DNA of 64,000 nt from Hemibagrus wyckioides (Eukaryota; Chordata; Actinopteri; Siluriformes; Bagridae), in NCBI RefSeq assembly GCF_019097595.1, contig NC_080720.1:22392852-22456851 (forward strand), in the 5' to 3' direction. Made by a program: the position numbers and the translations under genes. Below, one piece after another: positions 45,993 through 57,129 of this stretch (positions are counted from its first letter, which is position 1; the number at the start of each line of letters is the position of its first letter). The notes below the pieces were generated by a model. It saw nothing but the letters and a program-made list of their open reading frames with translations, was not told the origin of the DNA and did not search any database.

Positions 45993-46834
45993 GGAGACTA
46001 AGAGCTGAGTTATAGTCAGTGAGATGGTTTATTGTGCAGAAAGCTATTTCTGGCAATCCATAACAAAATATAAACATAATCTAAACATAAATTGAAAAGA
46101 GTTCATTTTTATACTGAGGTGTTTGTACAAAGGACATTCAATACTATATAGATAATGTGAAATTAAGAAATAAACAGAAACTTACAGCTAGTTGCTCCTT
46201 TTATAATTAAATCATCTATCTTTCATCCCAAAATCATGGAAAAAAGCAATAAACCATATAGAATCCAAACATATTTATATCATTAATTAAAGTACTTTGT
46301 AAATTGTAAAACATCATTTTTATTTCATTTCATTCATCTCTTTACCTTATAACTAATTTATGCTGGAACATTATAAATCTTTACCTCAGAGGAACATTTC
46401 ACATAATACACTAATTACTTTGGATTTCCCATATGTATTCACAAGACTCTGTGACCAAATGGATTGAGTAGAGCAGAAAAGGCTAAAAAAGGACTGCACT
46501 TATCTGTGACCAGTTTCTCTGTGAGTTATTACACACCATAAAGTCACGTGACAAAGTACTGTCATATGGACGATGTTAGTTTAAATGGATTTACTTTTCT
46601 CGTATGCAAGTGCTGCAAGTGCCTGTGTGTATTCTAAGGCACAGGCACAAGCACTGTTATTCATCCCTAAGGCTTGTTGTATGTGTAAGATCTTAACACA
46701 TGGTGCAGTGTGATAGCTAACAAATCATACTGTCATGTATTTATAATAACAAATACATTTTACTCCATTAAGATCAGATATATTACAAATCCTTTCACTG
46801 TAAAATGTAAAAAAAACAGTTCTTTCCTAAATAT
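45993..46834. other. AT-rich unique DNA
   Basis: Nothing recognised. Confidence 0.4.
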
Positions 46835-47253
46835 TGGGCTTTCTTTGTCAGCAAGAATCTGTCCTTCGACAAACTGCGGCAACAAATTTGGAGGCACAAA
46901 ATTGTCTTTACATGCTCAAGCATTACAAATTCCCTTCACTGGAATAAAGACTCCAAATTAGTTTCATTATCTTGATGCCCATGTGCACAAGGTTTGTTAA
47001 GACTGGAGTGCAAGATCTCAACCCCACTTAGAGCTTTTAAGATGAACTGGAATGCCGAATCAGCTCCTGATCTCACTAATGCACTTGTAGCTGAATGATC
47101 ACAAATTCTTCTCTCCCAGAGGAGTGAAAGTTATTACAACAGCAAGCAGGGGACCATCTCATGTTTAATACTTCTGGAGTTTCCTGTGGTTTTGGAATAG
47201 GGACACAAGGGTGTGCGGGTCAGGTGTCCAAATACTTTTGGTTGTATAGTGTA
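46835..47253. mobile_element. Rearranged Tc1-like fragment with one terminal end
   Basis: The right edge reads CAGGTGTCCAAATACTTTTG, then GTTGTATAGTGTA, a Tc1-type inverted end. The left half (46860-46945) is coding on the minus strand: it translates to PVKGICNA, then CKDNFVPPNLLPQF, matching PVKGTLNA...[17 protein letters not shown] in the 61793 element. The right half (47010-47150) is coding on the plus strand: APDLTNALVAE matches the VCDLTNAL segment near that protein's C-terminus. So two transposase pieces are joined head to head. No left terminal repeat seen. Confidence 0.7.
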
Positions 47254-48320
47254 GCAGTGACATTAGTTTACTTGTCATCACATTGTGCCTTACCTACCTT
47301 CACAGAGAAATTTTCTTGCTGTTCTTTTTCATTACAGCTTTCTAAGGTAGTCTCTCTCTCTCTCTCTCTGTCTCTCTGTCTATGAGTGTGTGTAAACAGT
47401 TTTTTGTGTCCCCTGCTATGTCTCCTGATATGATAAAACATCCCCCAAACCTCTGCTGACTCTAAATTGCAGTCTGTGATTGTCTATACCTTGTTTTGGT
47501 GTCTAAAGCTATTCCTTTGATAATCATTTATTAATTATTAGTTCACTTCTGTCTAATAAGAATGGTTACAGGATATTAAAGAAGGAACAAAATTTGGTTA
47601 TTCAGTGCAGTGGTCCATATTGCACAATAAAACGTCTGATGCTAAAAATGATTCAGAAAAATAATAATAATTAAAAAAAAATCTAACAAAAGAGTCACAT
47701 TATAAGATGTCTGCCATATATTATTATAATTATTTAGTTTTTTTTTTTTTTAATATTTTTTATATTTATTTTTTTGTTTTGTTTTTTACCACAAGAACAA
47801 CAACAACAGCAGCAATAATAATAATAATAAAAATAATAATAATAATAAAGATAAAAAAATCTGCTGCTACTATCTCTATTCTGTTATTTCTAAATGCTTT
47901 AAACAGCATTTGCTTATATATGTTTATAAATTCAAAATGTTAATGTCATTTTGGCATGATCTGGGGAGGAAAGGTTAGCAAGGAGATTGAGATGAGCAAG
48001 ATATTCACGTGTCATGCAATCATCAGATTTAATGCATATTAATGTCGTATTATCCCTGCAGGAAGGTTATTGTTATGGATAGCAGTAAAAGGGTAACAAA
48101 TAACTTGTTAGCATTTGATGTAATATTATTTATTAATGATTTCTTTATTAAATGTCGATTGGTAAACATACAACGAACCTTGAAGATGTGCAAATATTTT
48201 TAATGACTGGATGTGTCTTTCACCATGTAGCAAAGTTTCTAACCATCTGGTAAGAAGAAACTATGTTTTAAGTAAACTATTAACCTAAAATTATAAAAAA
48301 AACTACCAATTTCCAATCTT
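47254..48320. other. AT-rich unique DNA with small microsatellites
   Basis: (TC)n at 47349-47381 and (ATA)n at 47813-47850. No gene recognised. Confidence 0.45.
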
Positions 48321-48324
48321 TAAC

Positions 48325-48415
48325 TGTCCAGTTTTAGTGATCCTATTTCCACTATGACTAGATACTAGCATAAATAATTAGGAGTATAGGTGTTCCTAAT
48401 AAAATGCTCAGTGAG

Positions 48416-48416
<1 letters not shown>
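48325..48416 (-). mobile_element. Tc1-like terminal fragment
   Basis: TTTAACTGTCCAGTTTTAGT corresponds to TTCAACTGTCCAGTTTTGGT at about 39935, and the fragment ends GTGTTCCTAATAAAATGCTC, then AGTGAGT, the outer end of the 39560-40481 family. The middle is deleted. Confidence 0.72.

Positions 48417-48484
<68 letters not shown>
48415..48484. repeat. (CTAT)n microsatellite abutting a Tc1 end
   Basis: About 17 perfect CTAT units beginning right at the transposon's terminal bases. Confidence 0.97.
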
Positions 48485-48933
48485 GTTGTATAATAATGTT
48501 TGAGTTTGAGGTTGTTTTGCAACTGCTAAACCTTTAACAATTATCTGCTGCTGTATCTTACACACAGTTTAGCTAAAGGTGTTGGAGATGCTTCACTCTC
48601 ATTAGTAATCCAGTTTCTTTTTTTATTCCACATCAATGTCTATCATGCTGTATTTATGACAGCACATCTGTACTTAACTGTGGCAATGTGTTCTGACCAT
48701 CTTTATTCTAATCCTTAATGGTTGTATACAGTAGTACTTTTTCAGATACACTGTGACACTTTCTTTTACATATTAATTTGCACTTTCTGTCGACCCCCTG
48801 ACATTCTTCATGGTAGATAACTACAGCACTGATGCTGTTCTATCTGTATAGATTTTTATATTTTTATGCTAATATGTAGCTATAAATTTTATGATATTGC
48901 ATTAGCCTTGTTATGTTAAATGCTTTATGTATA
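48485..48933. other. Unique AT-rich DNA
   Basis: Nothing recognised. Confidence 0.4.
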
Positions 48934-49085
<152 letters not shown>

Positions 49086-49206
49086 TGAGTTAGCAACCCT
49101 TCCAGTGTCCCGTCTTGTGTTCCAGGTCCTTCTAGTATAGTGATAGTGTCTAGTGTCTGTGACCCTGTGTGGGATAAGCAGTACAGAAAATGGGAAAATG
49201 GATGGA
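49086..49206 (+). mobile_element. SINE-like family A, tail end only
   Basis: CTGTGTGGGATAAGCAGTAC, then AGAAAATGGGAAAATGGATGGAT, the family's 3' end. The body is truncated at the adjoining microsatellite. Confidence 0.6.
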
Positions 49207-49637
49207 TACATAATAACAAACAGTCATAGTTATTACTACTACTACTACTACTACTACTACCAGGGGAGATTTGAGGATTTTCATTTAAGGGTAGGATGTT
49301 AAATTCATTACAGCATTCCACTGTATTGCAAAGATGTATAACATTTGACTACTGAACAAGCCAAATATGAGTCTTCTTGATCACACACACACACACACAC
49401 TTGTCCTCTGATCCTCGCTTTGTGATGCCGTGGTCTGTGAATTGAAGAATGTGCTGATAATGGGGAAGAGCCGAAGTCTGCCGCCGTTTTCGTATGGAAT
49501 TTAAAGGGTCACAAATTTGTGTACAGTTTATGGAAAATCACAGAATTTTAGGGGGGCTAACCCCCCCTGAAAATGGCCTAGCGAGGCCCATGACTACTAC
49601 CACTACTACTACTAATAATAATTGAGATTATTATTAA
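49207..49637. other. Unique DNA with (ACT)n runs
   Basis: (ACT)n at 49232-49260 and 49590-49613, and (CA)n at 49383-49400. Otherwise nothing recognised. Confidence 0.45.
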
Positions 49638-49917
49638 TATTCCCATCTGTGTGTGGAGTTTGCATGTACTCCCTTTGCCTCAGGGGTTTTCTGCAGGTAC
49701 TCTGGTTTCCTCCCCCAATTCAAGGAGATGCTTTGTAGGTTGATTTTCATTTCTAAACTGTCCATAATGTGTGAATTGGCATGTGTGTGTGTGTGTGATA
49801 GACTGGCATCCTCTCCAGGATGAACCCTGCCTTTGCCCTGAATCTGCTGGGATAGACTCCATGTTCCCCACATCCCAGTAGTATAAGCGGTGTAGAGAAT
49901 GGATGGCTGGATGGATC
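49638..49917 (+). mobile_element. SINE-like family A copy
   Basis: GTGTGTGGAGTTTGCATGTA, GGTTTCCTCCCCCAATTCAA, ATAGACTGGCATCCTCTCCA and GAGAATGGATGGCTGGATGG tail. The tRNA-like head is missing. Confidence 0.75.
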
Positions 49918-50555
49918 ATCATTAATTTTCTAGTGCAAGAAACCGGAATACAATCGTTCCTAATAAAATTTAGCGTAGGATTCCTTGTTACTGGCGGTTC
50001 AGCATTGTAATGGTCACAGAATGCTATCTAGACAGCCTGGTTAATAGCAGAAATTGCCAGTGGAAAGAAGCTGTTTTGATGGCGTGCAATTGAAATTCAG
50101 TACAAAAGCCATCTGCATAAACTATAGCCAGAAATTACAGACAAAACTACATAAATGCTTCTGCTGTGACCTAAGATTTTCATCAAGGGCTTTTTAAAGT
50201 TGTTCTGATGAGGTCAAAACCAAACAATGGCAAATTAGGTACAAGTGCACTCTACTACCAATTGCATGAATGGATAAATCCAAAGGTTCACTGTACTGTG
50301 AACAGATCCTAGAGCTTTTATTGTACTGTGTCTGCTGTTAAAATAAGCATACAAAGCATAACAATAGCTTCCATGCAACAGTGGGTTCTGTTTCTTTTTC
50401 CCCCATCAGTATATTTGCTTTCAAGTCAGTTTTAACATTTGCAAATGCTTACCATTCCTGGCAAGATACGCTAAAGCCCTAGATGGAGCTGAAAACCTTG
50501 TTTACATTTTACACTGTTGAATTTCAAGTAAGTAATTTAGGCATAAAGAACCAGC
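49918..50555. other. Unique DNA
   Basis: Nothing recognised. Confidence 0.4.
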
Positions 50556-50870
50556 AACCGGAATTAAAATGGATGTTGAGACCTTGATCAAATCAAAGTT
50601 GAAACCAAAGTCTGCTCCTATGACACAACCTTCCAGACGGCAGCGAGGCTCCTCAATTTGCGACGGAAATTAAGAAACGGGAAGCAGCATCCGCACTTGC
50701 GGACTGAATCCACATCAGGAAATTAGATGTGCTAAATGAGTTGATTTAGTTCATTCCAAAATGCAAGCTCATCAGCAGGGTGGAACAGCAATCAACAAAT
50801 TGATTCTGCAGACACAGAACATGAAATGTTGCACATTAACATTAATGGGTCTGGTAGGTTACATTAAAAC
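50556..50870. other. Non-repetitive block, candidate conserved non-coding element
   Basis: Balanced, repeat-free stretch including CTTGATCAAATCAAAG (TCF/LEF-like core) near 50584 and ATGAGTTGATTTAG near 50737. No frame of note. Confidence 0.25.
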
Positions 50871-51126
50871 ATAAATATGGAGTTACTGAGAGGGCTTTTG
50901 ATGAATGCACACATTTAGAAGTTATTGTCCTGTGTGGGATTAGCTGCTGTATGAGCACCTCAACTGTAGCAACTATCTAACATTATTATACACCTACACA
51001 TAGTGAATAACATACCCCTGGGTTCTTATGTAGTGAATAACTGAAATTTTGTTTGTTGTAAAAGTTAAAAAGTATAGCAGAAGTATTTATACCCTAAAAC
51101 CATTTTAAGTCAATTCAATTAATATA

Positions 51127-52473
51127 CACCTCTCACAAAAAGTTAAGGATATTTGGCTTTCGGGTGAAATTTCAGGATGCACCTAAAATGCACTATAACC
51201 TTTACAGGTGAACTTAATTTGACCTTCTCTACACTTTTGAATGCAACCAACTGTTCAGTGTTTCAGTACTTTTTGCATATCTTGCTGTTTTTTAACAAGG
51301 TGCTTAACAGCAAAATTCACAACTGGTGTTTGATCCATGAATCGACCAATAAATTTTCTGTTTCAATTAGAATTGGTATTTAAACAGTCCTCTTCATCAT
51401 GCTGTTTACATTTTGACATCATGAGACCAAGACGACACCTAACAATTGATCAACAGTACCTCGCCATTGCGAGGCTTCAAACAGGATGTTCTCAGAGGGA
51501 AGTGGCCACTGAGCTCAGAGTGTCATCAGCAGGTTGTGACAGAGATACAGAGAGACTGGAAGAGTCACAGAAAGGCATAGAAGTGGACGTCCTTTGGCCA
51601 CATCCCACATTGATGACCGCTTCATTGTGAACATGCATGCTAGACGACCTGCAAGGGTACCTAACCACACCAACAGGCACAGGCGTCTGGCCAGGGAGCA
51701 TTTACTCTGGACGAAGGACCAGTGGGCCTCAGTGCTGTTCTCTGATGAAAGTTGATTCACGTTGAGCAGACATGATAGCTGCCAACAATGTTGGAGATGT
51801 CATGGAAAGCGTTATGCATCAGCCACTGTTGTCAACAGACGACAGTCTGGGTAGGTGTGTCTACTCAACACAGAACTGCCCTATATCTTGTGAATGGTAC
51901 AGTGACAAGCCAATACTACCTGAATAACATCATTAATCCAGTCATTGTGCCCCTGCATGAACAACACAGGCCTATTTTCGTCTTCATGGACGACAATGCT
52001 CCAGCTCATCAAGGTCACATCATTAGGTAACAGCTGCTGGAGGCTGGGGTACCTCAAATGGAGTGGCCTGCACTTTCTCCAGACCTGAATCCCTTAGAAA
52101 ACCTATGGGATCAGCTGAGTTGCCGTGTAGAGGCTCGTAACCCTGCATCCCAGAACCTCAATGACCTTCAAGAAGAGTGGAATGCCATGCCTCAGCAGAC
52201 AATAAGTCGACTCGTGAACAGCATGAGACGTCGTTGTCAAGCTGAAATTGATGGTCAAGGGCACATGACAAATTATTGAGACAATGACAGTTTTTGTTGC
52301 GGTATAACCACCACTGTTGTTTCAATAAATTGTTTGAGATGAGGAAATCACCATTGTTTGCTTTTACTTAAATGCCCTACTTACATGATATAATATCACT
52401 GTAGTGTGAACTTTTTACATTTTCTATAAATTTCACCCAAAAGCCAAATATCCTTAACTTTTTGTTAGTAGTG
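51127..52473 (+). mobile_element. Tc1-like transposon with ~46-bp inverted ends, internally deleted (1347 bp)
   Basis: The left end CACCTCTCACAAAAAGTTAA and the reverse complement of the right end, CACTACTAACAAAAAGTTAA, continue in parallel through GGATATTTGGCTTT to GGGTGAAATTT, about 46 bases with four mismatches. TA flanks both sides (51125-51126 and 52474-52475). One broken transposase gene lies on the plus strand. Conserved ends and few lesions outside the deletions suggest a moderately young insertion. Confidence 0.92.
51421..52279 (+). pseudogene. Tc1-like (DD34E) transposase relic
   Basis: The start MRPRRHLTIDQQYLAIARLQ leads into a helix-turn-helix with QREVATELRVS. The frame is lost after SSAGCDRD, and the product would end near 51630. 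The region around the first catalytic Asp reads VLFSDES then a TGA stop near 51755. From 51788 a frame continues through FVFMDDNAPAH (second Asp at 51992-51994) to DLNPLENLWDQL (Glu at 52097-52099). That leaves exactly 34 residues between them, in frame, broken only by TAA at 52028. The C-terminus runs to 52279. Part of the middle is missing compared with a typical ~340-residue transposase. Inactive. Confidence 0.9.
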
Positions 52474-52475
52474 TA

Positions 52476-52680
52476 TTTGTATAGCACATTTAACAATAAA
52501 ACATTCTGAATAAAAAGTTTCAAATTAAAATTTGTATGTATCTCTAATTAGCAAGCGAGAGCAAAGGTGGCAAGGAAAAACTCCCTCAAAAGATATGAGG
52601 AAAAAACCTTGAGAAGAACCAGACTCAAAAGGGGACTCATCCTCATCTAAGTGACACCACTGTATAGTCAAGTGCAATTG
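52476..52680 (-). mobile_element. Dispersed repeat family C, copy 4
   Basis: TTTGTATAGCACATTTAACA, CTAATTAGCAAGCGAGAGCA, GGCAAGGAAAAACTCCCTCA, CTTGAGAAGAACCAGACTCA and CATCTAAGTGACACCACTG are the family landmarks in reverse. It starts at the very edge of the preceding Tc1 element's TA. Confidence 0.8.
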
Positions 52681-52825
52681 TGTAACCAAGAGCTTCTGAG
52701 CAACGTATGAGCAAAGCATGAGCATCAGTGTAATTTCTGAATTCATTATAGTTTTAAAATAAATTCCTTCCTGAATTAAACAAACTGCTTTATAAGTCAC
52801 AGTTACTTTGTTATTGTTGATATTA

Positions 52826-52867
52826 ATAATAATAATAGCAATAATAATAATAATTATTATTATTATT

Positions 52868-52942
<75 letters not shown>
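52826..52942. repeat. (ATA)n/(ATT)n microsatellite, ~115 bp
   Basis: ATA units pass into about 25 ATT units. The Tyr-run open frame is an artefact. Confidence 0.96.
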
Positions 52943-52943
<1 letters not shown>

Positions 52944-53440
52944 CATGCTTCCAAGCTGTTAAGATAGACATAATAATTGTTTATAGTTGCACTCATTCAT
53001 CTCTGCTATAGACTGATTTATTAAGATGTAAATCAGTCACGCAGTGAAACTGGCCTCTGACTATGAAACCCTCCTCCCTCACTCATGCTAATCTTAGTTT
53101 GTAATATATGACACATATGAATTATTATTTCTTTGAGCAAGTTTTTAGCACTCATAGTTACACACATATATTACTGCTATTATGTACATGTCAGTGTCCA
53201 TGACAGTGCCAAAGAGCAGGGAATAGTTAGCTCACCTGCAGAGAAGCCGACAGTCCAGATATCACAAACTCAATTGTAATGCAACCTTGAATCTAAAGAA
53301 GGCTCTATATTAATTATACATATTAACTTTAGCTAAAGGCTACTTCGACCACAGCAGTCCAGCCCACATTTTAGGAATTAGCGCCAATATATATTTTGTT
53401 TCTGGAATTCAGACAAGTTAATGTATTTGTTGCTTGTGTC
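52943..53440. other. Unique DNA
   Basis: Nothing recognised. Confidence 0.4.
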
Positions 53441-54350
53441 TGCGGTACAGATCACATTACACAGATGCTCAATGTTGAGACTTGCCAATCTCGATTTATC
53501 CGATCCTACATCCCTAGCCTAAAATATGCATTGGTCCTGGGAGTCACACTGATGTAACATTCTGTGGAAAAACAATTTTTAACATCACATGAGCCTGTTT
53601 CTCCAAGGTGTTAAGATGATCTCAGAGAGCATACTAAATGAACTTTTTAATATTCGGAAACTTGGCTGGCATATTATATTTATATTCAACAACAAGCCAC
53701 AAGTAAGTAATAGATGAGTCTTAACCTCACTATACATTTATTACTTCTTAAGAAATGAAATGACAAGGGAGGAAACTGTACCATTAAGCTCCTGCTGTCT
53801 CTACAATGAATGTTAGCCTGATCACCTATGAACATTTCACTGCAATAAAGCAAAATTATTCATCAGGGAGAACCAGGGACATTTGCCTCGCTGGGTGTCT
53901 CTCTCCAGAAATGTTCTATATCAACAAATTCCCATCCACAGCCACTTTCTAATTTGAATTGGTCTATAAATATCTATCTGAGGCAGCAACCGCTTTCCAC
54001 TTTTACAGCTCTCTAATCGGGATTAATTTAAAGCAGATGTCATTTCTGCTATGTAATGTACTTGCAACTTTTAATCTTTGATAGCAGTGTGAGAAATGAC
54101 TGGACCAGAAGAGACAGAAGTTAACATTCTTACAAAGTGACAGCTGTGATGTCCAACAATGTGCAGAGCGCATGTGGTTTGATATGCTGTTTTGACTCGC
54201 ATTTCATGCACATCTACATAAGATGTAATGATGATTTGAAAGCGTATCCTGGAGCCACATATTTGCGTAAATTCAATCACGTGTAATACACATTCATGTG
54301 AGCCGGCCTCATTCAGAGAGCATAAACTAATTTCAATAGACTCAATATTT
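53441..54350. promoter_or_regulatory. Long non-repetitive block, candidate regulatory element
   Basis: About 900 bases of repeat-free, balanced sequence. TAATCGGGATTA at 54014-54025 is a head-to-head pair of K50 homeodomain cores (TAATC and GGATTA, the OTX/PITX/GSC class). AATCACGTGTAATAC near 54276 holds an E-box. No coding frame. Regulatory role is inferred from motifs and texture only. Confidence 0.3.
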
Positions 54351-55228
54351 CAGAATTTGGGTTATGCAGAGGTGTAAGAAATTCCTGTGTATTTTAGGCC
54401 TCTGTCTAAACACTTAAAAAAATTTGAAGGATAGCAATTGAGGTCTGGAAACAGATCACATATATTTTTTTTTTATCTTTGCCGGCAACTGCAATAGAAT
54501 TTAACATAAAAACAAAATATGACAAAATGAGATATGACAGGATATATAACAGGAGTCTAGTATATTTTCAATATATCCTGCTGAAGATTTGTCCTAGCTG
54601 TATTGATCACATTAATCACTGCAGATTAAGCACAATGTAACTCTTATAAGCATTCAGCATCATATAACATAGCACTTGTAGGAAAACATATTTTGAGGTC
54701 ACTCTAAAATCTATTGTAACATACATTGCTCTTAATAATCATTTACATATCCCAGCACTCACCACCAAATGGGGATCAAAGCAAATGGTTATCAGGTACT
54801 GTGAACCAGCTCACAGTTGGTGGTCGACTCTGAGGATTTCAATGTTTTCTTTAAGAGTATCACCTCAAGGATTTTGTATTGTCATACCTTCAAGGCCTGC
54901 CCACTCAAGGCCTTTAAAACTGTAGTGCAAGTTTCTTTTCACTGGACTGGGTGACTACAGTACCACCGCAGTGTGTTTGTATCTACAATAAAACATTCCT
55001 GCTGAACACTACTTCCGAGTCCCCTGGTCTGCTTTGGTGAATTCACAACACACTTAATCCAATGCATCATATTTTTTCATAGTTTTATTTGTACTGTGGT
55101 TTTAATTTGTTATTATGTGTTGTTGGATTAATAAAAAAAATAGATACTCACACACACACACACACATATTTACAAATACAAATGATGTATTTGTACATAA
55201 TGTTTTTTCACAGATACAAATTATGATA
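54351..55228. other. Unique DNA
   Basis: A (CA)n run at 55150-55166 and a short hairpin ACAAATACA...TGTATTTGT at about 55172-55194. No gene recognised. Confidence 0.45.
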
Positions 55229-55230
55229 TA

Positions 55231-56477
55231 CACTATATTGCCAAAAGTATTCGCTCACCTGCCTTGACTCGCATATGAACTTAAGTGACATCCCATTCCT
55301 AATCCATAGGGTTCAATATGACGTTGGTCCACCCTTTGCAGCTATAACAGCTTCAACTCTTCTGGGAAGGCTGTCCACAAGGTTTAGGAGTGTGTTTATG
55401 GGAATTTTTGACCATTCTTCCGGAAGCGCATTTGTGAGGTCACACACTGATGTTGGACGAGAAGGCCTGGCTCTCAGTCTCCGCTATAATTCATCCCAAA
55501 GGTGTTCTATCGGGTTGAGGTCAGGACTCTGTGCAGGCCAGTCAAGTTCATCCACACCAGACTCTGTCATCCATGTCTTTATGGACCTTGCTTTGTGCAC
55601 TGGTGCACATTCATGTTGGAAGAGGAAGGGGCCAGCTCCAAACTGTTCCCACAAAGTTGGGAGCATGGAATTGTCCAAAATGTCTTGGTATGCTGAAGCA
55701 TTCAGAGTTCCTTTCACTGGAACTAAGGGGCCAAGCCCAGCTCCTGAAAAACAACCCCACACCATAATCCCCCCTCCACCAAATTTTACACTTGCACAAT
55801 GCAGTCAGACAAGTACCGTTCTCCTGGCAACCGCCAAACCCAGACTCGTCCATCAGATTGCCAGATGGAGAAGTGCGATTCGTCACTCCAGAGAACGCGT
55901 CTCCACTGCTCTAGAGTCCAGTGGCGGTGTGCTTTACACCACTGCATCCGACACTTTGCATTGCACTTGGTGATGTATGGCTTAGATGCAGCTGCTCGGC
56001 CATGGAAACCCATTCCATGAAGCTCTCTGCGCACTGTTCTTGAGCTAATCTGAAGGCCACATGAAGTTTGGAGGTCTGTAGCGATTGACTCTGCAGAAAG
56101 TTGGCGACCTCTTCGCACTATGTGCCTCAGCATCCGCTGACCCCGCTCCGTCAGTTTACGTGGCCTACCACTTCGTGGCTGAGTTGCTGTCGTTCCCAAA
56201 CACTTCCACGTTCTTATAATACAGCTGACAGTTGACTGTGGAATATTTAGGAGCGAGGAAATTTCACGACTGGATTTGTTGCACAGGTGGCATCCTATCA
56301 CAGTTCCACGCTGGAATTCACTGAGCTCCTGAGAGCGACCCATTCTTTCACAAATGTTTGTAAAAACAGTCTGCATGCCTAGGTGCTTGATTTTATACAC
56401 CTGTGGCCATGGAAGTGATTAGAACACCTGATTCTGATTATTTGGATGGGTGAGCGAATACTTTTGGCAATATAGTG
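55231..56477 (-). mobile_element. Tc1-like transposon, copy 1 of pair (1247 bp)
   Basis: Perfect 29-bp inverted ends (CACTATATTGCCAAAAGTAT then TCGCTCACC) are flanked by TA on both sides (55229-55230 and 56478-56479). It holds one transposase relic on the minus strand. Near-identical to the element at 61793-62978 in opposite orientation. Full Tc1 length, so structurally complete. Confidence 0.96.
55313..56343 (-). pseudogene. Tc1-like (DD34E) transposase, inactivated, copy 1
   Basis: The start by family pattern is MGRSQELSEFQRGTVIGCHL at 56343. It is followed by the helix-turn-helix SSREISSLLNIPQSTVSCII, a linker with GRPRKLTERGQRML, a second DNA-binding part, and the first catalytic Asp in LWSDESHFS. 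A one-base deletion near 55793, compared with the 61793 copy, ends the frame after SDCIVQV. The next frame resumes at [19 protein letters not shown]. The second catalytic Asp reads Glu here ([11 protein letters not shown], where the sister copy has QHDCAP). 34 residues separate this site from the Glu in [13 protein letters not shown] stop follows WDEL at 55484-55486, about 55 codons before the natural end near 55313. Confidence 0.93.
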
Positions 56478-56479
56478 TA

Positions 56480-57129
56480 TAAAGTGCACGAGTGTATTTG
56501 AAACAAAAATTAAAAATGAAAAATTAACATGACATTCTAAATATAGAGTGCTTTCCAACCTTTTTACCCAAAAACAGATGGGTAAAAAAAAGATGTTTTA
56601 CCAGTGTAATAACACATTGAGTACAATAAGAGGACAAAGAGAGGACGGCGATCTATGATGGGTCATGGTGGTGTGATGAATGTTTGTTAGTTTAGAATGT
56701 AGGACACACTATATTTGGATGTACTGTATAGTTATAAGTATACCAAGCACAACATCTGCTTGTGGAAAATAATCACTCTATTTAATTTAAGGAGTCATTA
56801 TTATGTAACAATAGAATAAATGTGTATATTTCAAACACATAAGCTCCTGTAGAAACATTTTTTATGTACAAGGTCTATGAAATATTTGCATTTATTATGT
56901 CTTAGTAAGGAATGGCAAGTTTTATTTCACCTGTACAGAATCTTTACCCTTTACCCATTTACCCTGCTAGAGGTTCTGAATTTGATAATTAAAGTGCTAA
57001 GTTTCACTAATCAGATCCTGTCTGTTTTATTGATGATGAGCAAAGTCAATTACATTTTTTATTTATGTGTTTTATTTTCTTATTACATGCTCCCCCTCCT
57101 GCTCCCTTTCTCTCCTTTCTCTCTTGACA
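56480..57129. other. AT-rich unique DNA
   Basis: An 86-codon hydrophobic plus frame at 56877-57137 arises from AT-rich sequence and has no recognised domain. Confidence 0.4.

Noticed and set aside
49921..49990. TCGTTCCTAATAAAATTTAG as another Tc1 terminus
   Set aside because: Only about a dozen bases resemble the GTGTTCCTAATAAAGTGCTC end and the diagnostic CAGTGAGT is missing.
55275..55973. 232-codon plus-strand frame
   Set aside because: It is the antisense shadow of the minus-strand transposase relic; the mirror frame of 242 codons at 62206-62934 is the antisense of copy 2.
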